Shown here: piece after piece, positions 18,421 to 26,778 of the stretch | Numbering within the stretch: the first letter of the stretch is position 1 | Layout: every line of letters starts with the position of its first letter | Assembly (NCBI RefSeq): GCF_042610425.1 | Contig: NZ_JBGJZM010000001.1 | Coordinates: 372,001 to 436,000, forward strand | From: Ectobacillus sp042610425 | Lineage (GTDB): Bacteria; Bacillota; Bacilli; Bacillales; Bacillaceae_G | Direction: 5' to 3' | Length of the DNA stretch: 64,000 nt | Position numbers and translations under genes: made by a program | The notes under the pieces: generated by a model | What the model saw: only the letters and a program-made list of their open reading frames with translations | What the model was told of the DNA's origin: nothing | Database searches by the model: none

Positions 18421-18454
18421 GTGGAGCAGATAGATGCTTCACTTTTTTATTTTT
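18421..18454 (+). terminator. Terminator of pstB-phoU
   Basis: An 8-bp stem (18421-18428 with 18435-18442) is followed directly by TTTTTTATTTTT. Confidence 0.88.
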
Positions 18455-18640
18455 CATCTATGACATACAATTCTCCTTTTTTAGACATATTAGCCTTATT
18501 GTATCTAGACGGGTTTGATGGTATCATCATGTTAAATTCAATTATTTTAGTATTCTGACTATTTTATACATCTTTGCTTTTACACATATTCTTTATGAAT
18601 AATAGTCTCTTCTTTAGTGGAGACAGGAAAGAGGAGTAAA

Positions 18641-19840
18641 ATGGAAAGAAAGCAGATTCTTCTACTTGCGTGGGAATATCCACCGACGCTCGTTGGCGGT
18701 CTTGGAAGACATGTATATGAGTTATCGAAGTCAATAGCTCATATTGGACACGTCGTACACGTCATTACGAATTTTGTAGAAGGCTCTCTAACCTATGAAT
18801 GTATGAACCAGGTACATGTTCATCGAGTCCAAGGAAATTTTGAGGATCGTACGCAGTTTTATAATTGGATCATGGGATTAAATGAAGCAATGGTACAGTA
18901 TGCACAAAGTTTATGTAGTACGATTTCATTTGACGTGATTCATGCACATGATTGGCTCGTGTGCAGTGCAGCTATAAGCCTACAAGAAAAGAAACAAATC
19001 CCCCTAATCATTACTATTCATGCAACAGAACACGGCCGAAATAATGGTATTCATACTCCTCTCCAAAAGCAAATACACATGAAAGAAAAGGAATTAGTGC
19101 AAGCAGCTGATGCGATTATCGTATGCAGCAATTTTATGAAGCAAGAAGTTCAAAGTATATTGCAGGGGAATCCTGAGAAAATGTATATTTTCCCCAATGG
19201 GATAGATGCTTATTTCTTTGGGGAATGCCATCCATCTTGTGTAATAAGGAAAAGGTATTTTTTAGAAAATAGGCTTCTTGTTTTTTCAATCGGCCGAATG
19301 GTAAGTGAAAAGGGATTCTATACGATTATTGAGGCTGCACCAGCATTAGTAGAAAAATATCCGTTACTTATGTTTGTTATAGCTGGCAAAGGTCCCATGC
19401 TTGAAACGTATCAATCTATTGTAAAGGAACGTGGACTTGGAGCAAATGTTTCTTTTCTTGGTCATATTACGGAAGAAGAGCAACGAGCTTTTTTGCAGGA
19501 AAGCGATGTCGTACTTGTCCCTAGTCTATATGAGCCCTTTGGAATTGTAGCATTAGAAGGAATGTTAGCCGAAAAGCCTACGGTTGTTTCTGATGTGGGT
19601 GGATTAGGAGAAATTATTATACATGGTTATAACGGAAGGAAAATAACCCCAGGAAGTGCAGCAAGTTTAATAGAACAATTACAAATTATTTTTGAAGACA
19701 AGGAACATGCGAAACAAATTGCATTTCATGGTCATCAGTATGTCCTAAAGTACTACAGTTGGAAGAAGATAGCCGATCTTACCATACAAGTGTATGAGCA
19801 AGTTGTAGAAATAACGAAAAGTGGAGGTGGAATGCAATGA
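18641..19840 (+). CDS. Family 4 glycosyltransferase (YqgM-like)
   Basis: The 399-residue GT-B enzyme starts with LLLAWEYPPTLVGGLGRHV, which is the nucleotide-sugar and acceptor loop of glycogen synthase-like family 4 enzymes. It has the C-terminal donor motif LYEPFGIVALEGMLAEKP near residue 300. It should transfer a sugar from a nucleotide donor, but the acceptor is unknown. The start at ATG 18641 follows a GAGGAG site. It overlaps the next gene by 4 bases, so the two likely work in one pathway. Confidence 0.8.
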   Translation: MERKQILLLAWEYPPTLVGGLGRHVYELSKSIAHIGHVVHVITNFVEGSLTYECMNQVHVHRVQGNFEDRTQFYNWIMGLNEAMVQYAQSLCSTISFDVIHAHDWLVCSAAISLQEKKQIPLIITIHATEHGRNNGIHTPLQKQIHMKEKELVQAADAIIVCSNFMKQEVQSILQGNPEKMYIFPNGIDAYFFGECHPSCVIRKRYFLENRLLVFSIGRMVSEKGFYTIIEAAPALVEKYPLLMFVIAGKGPMLETYQSIVKERGLGANVSFLGHITEEEQRAFLQESDVVLVPSLYEPFGIVALEGMLAEKPTVVSDVGGLGEIIIHGYNGRKITPGSAASLIEQLQIIFEDKEHAKQIAFHGHQYVLKYYSWKKIADLTIQVYEQVVEITKSGGGMQ

Positions 19841-22209
19841 AGGGCGTTATTTTAGCAGGAGGAAAAGGAACTCGTTTACGGCCATTAACTTGTCATCTTC
19901 CCAAACCGTTACTGCCTCTACTGGATAAACCAGTAATGGAATATAGCATCGAGCTTCTGAAAAAACACGGTATAAGTGAAATTGCAGTGACTGTCCAATA
20001 TTTAAGTTCTTCCATACAGCAATACTTTGGCGATGGCAGTAAATGGGGAGTGAAATTGTATTATTTCGTAGACTCTCCGCCGCTAGGAACAGCGGGAAGC
20101 ATAAAACAAGCAGAGCAGTTTTTGGATGAACCTTTCGTTGTTATTAGTGGGGATGCACTAACAGATATAGATTTATCTAAAGGGATAGATTTTCATAAAA
20201 GTGGCGACCGTCTGGTAACTATATTTCAAAAGGAAGTCTCGAATCCATTGAATTTTGGTTTGGTTGTTACAGATGAAGAAGGACGTGTTATTAAATACGT
20301 AGAAAAGCCAAGTTGGCATGAAGTTGTATCGAATACAGTAAATACGGGTATTTATATTATGGATCCTGAGATTTTTTCATATATGCAGCAACATACATTT
20401 CTTGATTTTAGTCATGATGTATTTCCCGCATTACTACAGAAAAAAGAACGGATTTATGGCTATTTATGTAACGGATATTGGCTAGATATTGGGACATTTC
20501 CACAATATAGACAGGCAAATGTTGACATACTAAATAAAAAGGTAGATGTTTCTCTATCAGCAATTGAAGTGTTGCCTTCTGTATGGATGGGAAAAGAAGT
20601 AGACATTGAAGAGGGAACGATGATTCAAGGTCCTGTTTTTATTGGAGACAATGTGAAAATCTTAGGCGGGGTAAATATAGAACCACATACTGTGATTGGG
20701 GCTAACAGTGTAGTTGGAGAGTATGCACATATGAAAAAATCAATTTTATGGAGTGATGTGCATATAGGGAGGAAATGTGAACTTACTGAATCTATTATAG
20801 CCTCTCATGCAGTTATTGAAGAAGGATCGTCCTTGTTTGAAAAAAGTGTAGTGGCTGATTATTGTAGGCTAGGAAAGCAAACAATCGTGAAGTCTAAGGT
20901 AAAGATATGGCCGGGAAAAGTCATAGATACTAGTACTGTCCTTGTTTCAACTGTTTCTTACCAAATGGAAAATTCCTCCTCTTTGTTTAGTAGAGGGAAC
21001 ATAATTGGGAAGGCAAATCTTGATATTACACCGGAGAAAATAATGAAAATTGCAGCTGCCTATGGGAGTACGCTTTCCTTTCATTCGACTGTGCTTGTTG
21101 GAAGCAATCAACATCCATATTCCCAATTAATTAAACAGTTGTTTATTAGTAGCATCCAAGCCTATGGCATCCATACACTTACTTGTCAGGAAACAAACAA
21201 AGCGTGCTTTCGTTACGAAATTTCATCTGAATCAGTAAATGGTGGTATATTTATTTACATGCAGGATTCTTCTCGAGATCCTTCCATGATTCTTTCGTTT
21301 TATGATCAGTGTGGTAACTTGCTTTCGACTCGTAAAGAAAAAGAAATTGAAACTGCATATATTACAGAAGCGACTTGTCTACCAAATGTTCAGGAAATTG
21401 GAAAAGGCATAACTATTGAAGTGCAGGAAATGAAATATGTCAAATCTATTCTTCAAATATTGAATACGAGACTTATTAAAAAAGAACGTTTTCATCTTTT
21501 AATAAATAAGCTAAATAGCTCCTTTCACGACGCTGTTCTAACCTTTTTTCAAGAATTGGATTGTAATATTACTTGGATCTATTCTACAGTAAATGAAGAT
21601 CATATGAAGTCTTTGATTCAATCTAGCTATGCTCATATGGGAATTGTTTTTCGTGAGCAAGGAAATGGATTTGAACTGTACGATTCTGTAGGAAATGTGT
21701 ATACAAGTATGGATCATGAACGTGTAAGGGTACCACAAATTCTTCTTCAAAGGGGGGAGGGTAGCTATTATCCTCTCACAATTAAGCGGGGGTCTGGTTT
21801 TATTACATGCTATGTAGAGGAAGAAAGTATATCGAAAGAAGATAGCTATTTTAAGCAAGATGCTTTATTTCAAATTGGGAAACTACTTGAGATTATGGCC
21901 TCACATCAATTACCATTGTATGATATATTTAAAAATTATCCACAATTTCATTTACTCCGCGATGAAGTTGTGTGTCCCTGGATGGAAAAGGGAAAGGTGA
22001 TGCGAAAGCTTCTAGATGATGTACCAAAGCAAGAACTTGAAGTTCTTGAAGGGATTAAATGCAATCATGAAAATAATGAGTGGTCTTACATTGTATCTGA
22101 CTCAGAGCAGCCTAAGATTATCGTATATTCTCACTCTTTAAACCCTGCGATAGCTAAGGAACAGATTACAAATTTGATAGAAAAAATTCGACGATATCAA
22201 AAGGTGTAG
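19837..22209 (+). CDS. Sugar-phosphate nucleotidyltransferase fused to a phosphomannomutase-like part
   Basis: The 790-residue protein has three parts. Residues 1-235 are a nucleotidyltransferase with GGKGTRLRPLT and the Asp of ISGDALTDID. Residues 250-370 are hexapeptide repeats of a left-handed beta helix. Residues 380-790 resemble a phosphohexomutase. In this last part the catalytic SHNP serine loop is replaced by DSSRDPSM (near 484) and the phosphate-binding RPSGTEP motif by VSDSEQP (near 763). The C-terminal part therefore looks catalytically dead. Annotators often call such proteins mannose-1-phosphate guanylyltransferase, but the real substrate is unknown. Confidence 0.8.
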   Translation: MKGVILAGGKGTRLRPLTCHLPKPLLPLLDKPVMEYSIELLKKHGISEIAVTVQYLSSSIQQYFGDGSKWGVKLYYFVDSPPLGTAGSIKQAEQFLDEPFVVISGDALTDIDLSKGIDFHKSGDRLVTIFQKEVSNPLNFGLVVTDEEGRVIKYVEKPSWHEVVSNTVNTGIYIMDPEIFSYMQQHTFLDFSHDVFPALLQKKERIYGYLCNGYWLDIGTFPQYRQANVDILNKKVDVSLSAIEVLPSVWMGKEVDIEEGTMIQGPVFIGDNVKILGGVNIEPHTVIGANSVVGEYAHMKKSILWSDVHIGRKCELTESIIASHAVIEEGSSLFEKSVVADYCRLGKQTIVKSKVKIWPGKVIDTSTVLVSTVSYQMENSSSLFSRGNIIGKANLDITPEKIMKIAAAYGSTLSFHSTVLVGSNQHPYSQLIKQLFISSIQAYGIHTLTCQETNKACFRYEISSESVNGGIFIYMQDSSRDPSMILSFYDQCGNLLSTRKEKEIETAYITEATCLPNVQEIGKGITIEVQEMKYVKSILQILNTRLIKKERFHLLINKLNSSFHDAVLTFFQELDCNITWIYSTVNEDHMKSLIQSSYAHMGIVFREQGNGFELYDSVGNVYTSMDHERVRVPQILLQRGEGSYYPLTIKRGSGFITCYVEEESISKEDSYFKQDALFQIGKLLEIMASHQLPLYDIFKNYPQFHLLRDEVVCPWMEKGKVMRKLLDDVPKQELEVLEGIKCNHENNEWSYIVSDSEQPKIIVYSHSLNPAIAKEQITNLIEKIRRYQKV

Positions 22210-22278
22210 AAATTTTATTTAAAAAGTGATATCATAGTAAAGTCTGATTTATGTTATATACGACTGGAGGGAAATAAG

Positions 22279-22428
22279 ATGCGCGTAAACATTACCCTAG
22301 CATGCACAGAGTGCGGCGAACGTAACTATATTTCTAAGAAAAACAAACGTAACAACCCAGAACGCCTTGAGCTTAAAAAATATTGCTCAAGAGATAAAAA
22401 AGCAACTGTACACCGTGAAACAAAATAA
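22279..22428 (+). CDS. rpmG: Ribosomal protein L33 (RpmG)
   Basis: This is a 49-residue protein (MRVNITLACTECGERNYISK at the start, HRETK at the end), a clear large-subunit protein L33. Three of four possible zinc cysteines are present: CTEC near 9-12 and a single C in KKYCSRDKK. It is therefore not the full four-cysteine zinc form. The start codon follows a strong TGGAGGG site. It stands between the nucleotidyltransferase gene and yqgN. Confidence 0.93.
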   Translation: MRVNITLACTECGERNYISKKNKRNNPERLELKKYCSRDKKATVHRETK

Positions 22429-22460
22429 ACAGTAGGATTTATTTCCTACTGTTTTTTTTT
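22428..22460 (+). terminator. Terminator of rpmG
   Basis: A perfect 10-bp stem (22428-22437 with 22444-22453) ends in a run of T. The next gene begins only 20 bases later. Confidence 0.9.
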
Positions 22461-22480
22461 AGTGCGGGGAGGGATTCAAT

Positions 22481-23056
22481 CTGGAGGAAACAAAACAACA
22501 AATTAGGCAACGTATTCTGGCGAGTGTTGCGACTATTCAGCAACCGCAATTTGTCATAAAGTCTAAATCCATTGCAAGACAGCTGTTTGAGCTTGAGGAA
22601 TGGAAACAGGCAAGTACAATAGGTATTACTATCTCGATGAAACAAGAGGTACATACGCGTCCTATAATTGAAATGGCATGGTTACAAGGAAAAAGAGTTG
22701 CCGTACCTAAGTGTGATACAAGTACACATACATTGGCATTTCGTTATATTACGTCATTCCATCAGTTAGAAACGATTTATATGAATTTAGAAGAACCGAT
22801 TCCAGCTGTTACCAAGATCGCAGCAATGCAGGATATCCCTTTGTTATTTGTTCCAGGAGTAGCATTTACAGAAAAAGGTGAAAGACTCGGCTATGGGGGA
22901 GGATATTATGATCGTTATCTCTCTATGTTTGAAGGGAATACTGTCTCTTTAGCATTTAGCGAGCAAATTGTACCCAATCTGCCGACAGAATCCTATGATC
23001 AGTGTGTACAGAAAATTATTACGGATAATCGAACAATCTACTGTTTTAAAAAATAG
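22481..23056 (+). CDS. 5-formyltetrahydrofolate cyclo-ligase (YqgN)
   Basis: The enzyme converts 5-formyl-THF to 5,10-methenyl-THF with ATP. The family signature GVAFTEKGERLGYGGGYYDRYL-type loop is near residue 128. The basic N-terminus (KQQIRQRILASV) also fits the family and lies upstream of the first ATG (22637), so that ATG would cut 52 needed residues. In this frame there is a stop at 22460-22462 and no ATG, GTG or TTG before 22637. The only plausible start is CTG 22481, 7 bases after GGGGAGGG. This gives 191 residues, the normal length. Confidence 0.85.
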   Translation: MEETKQQIRQRILASVATIQQPQFVIKSKSIARQLFELEEWKQASTIGITISMKQEVHTRPIIEMAWLQGKRVAVPKCDTSTHTLAFRYITSFHQLETIYMNLEEPIPAVTKIAAMQDIPLLFVPGVAFTEKGERLGYGGGYYDRYLSMFEGNTVSLAFSEQIVPNLPTESYDQCVQKIITDNRTIYCFKK

Positions 23057-23064
23057 GTGGAAAT

Positions 23065-23102
23065 AAAAAAGACGGAATGCTATGACAATTTCGTCTTTTT
23101 TT
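23065..23102 (+). terminator. Terminator of yqgN
   Basis: The stem AAAAAAGACGGAAT (23065-23078) pairs with 23088-23101 with one wobble and ends in T-rich sequence. Confidence 0.8.
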
Positions 23103-23176
23103 CTATATTTCGATAAATTGTAGTTAGGTGATTGATCCATTACCTTTTATAATATTAGGTAGAAGGAGGGAGTACG

Positions 23177-24340
23177 ATGTACAATCGAGTAGATACAATG
23201 TATTGGTCCTTGCTATACATATTGGTTTCTTTAGAAAAATATGAGCTTATTTATTTTTCAGATGAGAACCGTGAGGCTTGGTTAGAGTCAACACAAAAGA
23301 AAAACCCAACCATTATTAGGCTTAAATGTGATAACTTTGACCTAGCAAACCAAGTGGAACATGACATAATTGAAATGCAGCCGCTTATCCAACAATTGAT
23401 GAAACGTTCTTTTCAAAGAATTCCTGCATTTTTAAATGTGTATATTTCAGAGCAGGAGCCGGTTGATGATTGGAAACTGACTACCGAAGATATGCGCGTA
23501 GCGGCGCCGATAAAAACTACTTTTTTTACAAATGACCATGTAGAGGAACAACGGAATTTTCTGATACATTCCATAGGATTACGGGAAGAAGATGTGAGGA
23601 GCATACAAACGCTACAAGGAGAGGATCCCCTTAATTTGCGTAAAAGGTTAGCTGTACTTCTTGAATCTCGTAAAAAACAACGTGAACGTATTACAAATTA
23701 TGCTCAGCCTGTCATTACAAAGGCTCTGATAACAATCCAAATCGCAATGTTTTGTATCCTAGAATGGAACGGCGGAAGTATGAATACAGCTACTCTTATT
23801 CACTTTGGTGCAAAATATAATCCGCTTATTCTACAAGGGGAGTGGTGGCGCTTCTTTACCCCCATGTTCTTACACATAGGTATTCTTCACCTGCTTATGA
23901 ATACAGTGGCTCTATACTACATAGGAAGTCAAGTTGAACGAATTATTGGTAATGGTCGATTTTTATTCCTTTATCTCTTAGCCGGGTTCTCTGGTAGCGT
24001 ATTTAGCTTTATTGTATCAAATAGCGTTTCCGCAGGTGCTTCAGGTGCAATCTTTGGTTGTTTTAGTGCGCTACTGTATATTGCGTTCACTTATTCAAAA
24101 ATATTTCCAAAGACAGTTTTGCAAAATGTCATTACGTTAATCGGCATAAACCTCATGTTTGGTTTTATTGTTCCTGGAATTGATAATGCAGGACATATCG
24201 GCGGGTTAGTCGGAGGATTGCTGGGGGCTGTAATCGTACATGTACCAAAGCAAGCATCATCTGTATGGAAAAGAGGAGCAGCTATTGTTGCCTCCATTGT
24301 AGTGCTAGGTGGCTTGCTCTGGTATGGATATCACCGTTAA
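23177..24340 (+). CDS. Rhomboid intramembrane serine protease (GluP/YqgP-like)
   Basis: This 387-residue protein has a soluble N-terminal part of about 175 residues and then about seven membrane helices. The rhomboid catalytic Ser is in GASGAIFG (near 287) and the His in AGHIGG (near 339). HLLMNTVALYYIG carries the conserved loop residues. B. subtilis GluP is longer and ends in TPR repeats, which are absent here. The place before yqgQ-glcK agrees with yqgP. Confidence 0.88.
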   Translation: MYNRVDTMYWSLLYILVSLEKYELIYFSDENREAWLESTQKKNPTIIRLKCDNFDLANQVEHDIIEMQPLIQQLMKRSFQRIPAFLNVYISEQEPVDDWKLTTEDMRVAAPIKTTFFTNDHVEEQRNFLIHSIGLREEDVRSIQTLQGEDPLNLRKRLAVLLESRKKQRERITNYAQPVITKALITIQIAMFCILEWNGGSMNTATLIHFGAKYNPLILQGEWWRFFTPMFLHIGILHLLMNTVALYYIGSQVERIIGNGRFLFLYLLAGFSGSVFSFIVSNSVSAGASGAIFGCFSALLYIAFTYSKIFPKTVLQNVITLIGINLMFGFIVPGIDNAGHIGGLVGGLLGAVIVHVPKQASSVWKRGAAIVASIVVLGGLLWYGYHR

Positions 24341-24410
24341 ATAAGATTCAAGGTAAGGGGAGTTTTTAGAAGGAATTGTTAGGAAGTAACAGCAATGCTG
24401 AGTAATAGAC

Positions 24411-24456
24411 AAAAGAACAGATGATAGGAAATTGACGCTACTATCTGTTCTTTTTA
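24411..24456 (+). terminator. Terminator of the rhomboid gene
   Basis: The 12-bp stem AAAAGAACAGAT (24411-24422) pairs with 24443-24454, and the arm ends in T. Confidence 0.8.
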
Positions 24457-24506
24457 TAATAGGTCATGAGAACGTTTTCTTATAATAAAATTTTGAGGGT
24501 GAAATG

Positions 24507-24710
24507 ATGACATCCATTTATGACATTCAGCAAGTATTAAAAAAATTCGGAACGTTTATTTATACAGGAGATAGATTAGCTGATTTAGAACTTATGCATG
24601 ATGAATTAGTTGAATTGTATCACGCACAGCTTATTGAAAAACAATTGTTTGATTCATCAATTCTTGTGCTAAAGCAAGAAATGCAACGAGTGAAAGGAAA
24701 ATCAAAGTGA
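24507..24710 (+). CDS. YqgQ family small protein (DUF910)
   Basis: The 67-residue helical protein begins MTSIYDIQQVLKKFGTFIYT, which is the YqgQ/DUF910 pattern. The family is small, cytoplasmic and of unknown role. Two ATGs follow each other (24504, 24507). I use the second because the GAGGGTGA site is too close to the first and the family start fits. It lies 15 bases before glcK, the same pairing as in B. subtilis. Confidence 0.82.
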   Translation: MTSIYDIQQVLKKFGTFIYTGDRLADLELMHDELVELYHAQLIEKQLFDSSILVLKQEMQRVKGKSK

Positions 24711-24725
24711 AGGAAGGATGCCGAT

Positions 24726-25697
24726 ATGAATGAGAAATGGATAGTTGGAGTCGATCTTGGTGCTACAACGATTAAATTAGCGTTCATTACATACCAAGGA
24801 GATCTCTTATGTAAATGGGAAATTCCGACGAACCTTTCTGACAATGGTATTTATATTCCTACGGAAATAGCAAAAGCAATAGAAATGAAGCTCGCAGAAA
24901 TGGGAGAATCAAAATCAAAATTAGCGGGTATTGGAATTGGGGCGCCTGGTCCTGTTAATTTAGAGACAGGGATTGTATATGAGGCTATCAATATTGGTTG
25001 GAGGAATTATCCACTTATGCAATTGATGCAAGAGGAAACAGGGCTTCTGGTGTCGGTAGATAATGATGCAAACGTTGCATCTCTTGGGGAAATGTGGAAA
25101 GGTGCCGGCGCAGGCGCTTCGGATATTGTATGTGTAACTTTGGGAACCGGTGTCGGTGGCGGTGTGATAACAAATGGGGAACTGGTTCATGGAATAAGCG
25201 GTGCAGCAGGAGAAATAGGCCATATAACTGTAATTCCAGAGAACGGGGCATTATGCAATTGCGGAAAAACCGGCTGTTTAGAGACAATAGCTTCTGCAAC
25301 GGGTATTGTTCGATTGGCAAAAGAAGCGTTACAAAGTAGTAATGATAGTAGTGTTTTACGCGATGTCATGAGGAGTACAGGAACGATTACTGCTAAGGAT
25401 GTATTTGATGCGGCAAAGACGGATGCTATAGCCATGGCGGTTGTAAAAACAATGGCATATCATTTAGGATTAACAATTGCAAATATGGCAAATATATTAA
25501 ATCCAGAAAAAATTGTAATTGGTGGCGGCGTTTCTCATGCCGGTGAGTTCCTTCTATCGCTGGTTCAAGAGCAATTTACAAGATTTGCATTTCCTAGAGT
25601 CGCAAAAAGCACGAAGCTTGCTATTGCAACACTTGGTAATGATGCAGGAGTTGTTGGCTCTGCTTGGTTAGTTATTAAAAAAATAGGAAAAGGATGA
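24726..25697 (+). CDS. glcK: Glucokinase GlcK (ROK family)
   Basis: This is a 323-residue cytoplasmic kinase that phosphorylates glucose with ATP. It has the ATP-binding DLGATTIKLA near 9, the catalytic Asp in SVDNDANVASLGE near 105, the GTGVGGG loop and the ROK zinc motif CNCGKTGCLE near 175. It forms an operon with yqgQ. Position and length agree with B. subtilis glcK (yqgR). Confidence 0.93.
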   Translation: MNEKWIVGVDLGATTIKLAFITYQGDLLCKWEIPTNLSDNGIYIPTEIAKAIEMKLAEMGESKSKLAGIGIGAPGPVNLETGIVYEAINIGWRNYPLMQLMQEETGLLVSVDNDANVASLGEMWKGAGAGASDIVCVTLGTGVGGGVITNGELVHGISGAAGEIGHITVIPENGALCNCGKTGCLETIASATGIVRLAKEALQSSNDSSVLRDVMRSTGTITAKDVFDAAKTDAIAMAVVKTMAYHLGLTIANMANILNPEKIVIGGGVSHAGEFLLSLVQEQFTRFAFPRVAKSTKLAIATLGNDAGVVGSAWLVIKKIGKG

Positions 25698-25704
25698 TAA
25701 AACG

Positions 25705-25728
25705 AATCCCCACTGCAACGTGGGGATT
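25705..25728. terminator. Convergent terminator glcK / DUF2759 gene
   Basis: A perfect 9-bp GC-rich stem (25705-25713 with 25720-25728) lies between converging genes. A T-rich run follows on the minus strand. Confidence 0.75.
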
Positions 25729-25731
25729 ATT

Positions 25732-25914
25732 TCAGTGACCGACAGGAGGATAACCGTTACCCCATATCGTCATAATAGTAAACCATCCAAAGACTACGAG
25801 CGTTAGAAACGAAAAAATAATGCCAAGCTTATTTTTTTCTTTCCCTGTTTTATATACACCATATGCTGCTAAAAAAGCGACGAGAGAAAAGATAAAAACA
25901 ACGCTATATTTCAT
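25732..25914 (-). CDS. DUF2759 membrane protein (YqgW-like)
   Basis: The 60-residue protein has two hydrophobic helices (VVFIFSLVAFLAAYGVY and LGIIFSFLTLVVFGWFTIM) joined by a basic loop (KTGKEKNK). It matches the YqgW/DUF2759 family in sequence and place. Its function is unknown. A GAGGGGGA site precedes the ATG. Confidence 0.8.
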   Translation of the reverse strand: MKYSVVFIFSLVAFLAAYGVYKTGKEKNKLGIIFSFLTLVVFGWFTIMTIWGNGYPPVGH

Positions 25915-26138
25915 TATACTCCCCCTCTAACTTCTATTTTATTTACATAAATTGTAATTAATAAATTTATTTTACAGTATCATTTTTGAAATGTCGAGAA
26001 TAAATGAAAACGAATTCATTCTTTCCTTTTGCATACAGATAAAATGATGTATGATAAAAAAATACTTATTAGTGCTGATTTATCTTGTATAATATACTTT
26101 TTAAGATAGAAATCTGTATACGAAGAGGAGAATGAATC

Positions 26139-26768
26139 ATGAAATGGACACAAATGCCACTGGGACCAATACAAACAAATGCTTATATTGTATATAATGA
26201 TCAACATGAATGTATTATTATCGATCCAGGAGCAGAAGGTGAAAAGCTACTTGCTTATTTAGATGAGAACGAATTAAAGCCACAAGCCATATTGCTTACA
26301 CATGCTCACTTTGATCATATCGGAGCAGTAGATGAAGTTCGTCGCGTCTATACTATTCCTGTTTATGTGCATAAGAACGAACAAGATTGGTTAGTTAACC
26401 CATCTTTAAACCGTTCTCTGCAATTTACGATGAGTGAAGATATAATTGTGCAGCCCGCTGATTGTATTATTGAAAAGGAAGGCCCGTTAACAGTTGGTTC
26501 TTTCTCTTTTGAGGTTTATGAAACACCAGGACATACACCAGGTAGTGTTTCTTACTATTTGAGCGAAGCAGGCCTTGTATGTTCAGGAGATGCGCTTTTC
26601 CAGATGAGCATTGGGCGCACAGATTTACCAGAAGGAAATATGATCCAATTACTTACAGCTATTGAAGAAAAATTATTTTTGCTACCTGCTGACACGAAGG
26701 TATTGTGCGGACATGGGCCTGTAACGACTATCGGTGCTGAAAAAGAAAATAATCCCTTTTTAAGCTGA
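26139..26768 (+). CDS. Metallo-beta-lactamase fold hydrolase (YqgX-like)
   Basis: The 209-residue protein carries the glyoxalase II-type metal motif THAHFDHIG (near 54), HTPGS with the following SGDAL Asp (near 130-150) and the final CGHGP His. The members of this branch are short hydrolases acting on thioesters such as acyl-glutathione or bacillithiol conjugates. The true substrate is not shown by the sequence. It is followed after 10 bases by the methyltransferase gene. Confidence 0.85.
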   Translation: MKWTQMPLGPIQTNAYIVYNDQHECIIIDPGAEGEKLLAYLDENELKPQAILLTHAHFDHIGAVDEVRRVYTIPVYVHKNEQDWLVNPSLNRSLQFTMSEDIIVQPADCIIEKEGPLTVGSFSFEVYETPGHTPGSVSYYLSEAGLVCSGDALFQMSIGRTDLPEGNMIQLLTAIEEKLFLLPADTKVLCGHGPVTTIGAEKENNPFLS

Positions 26769-26778
26769 GGTGGAGAAT

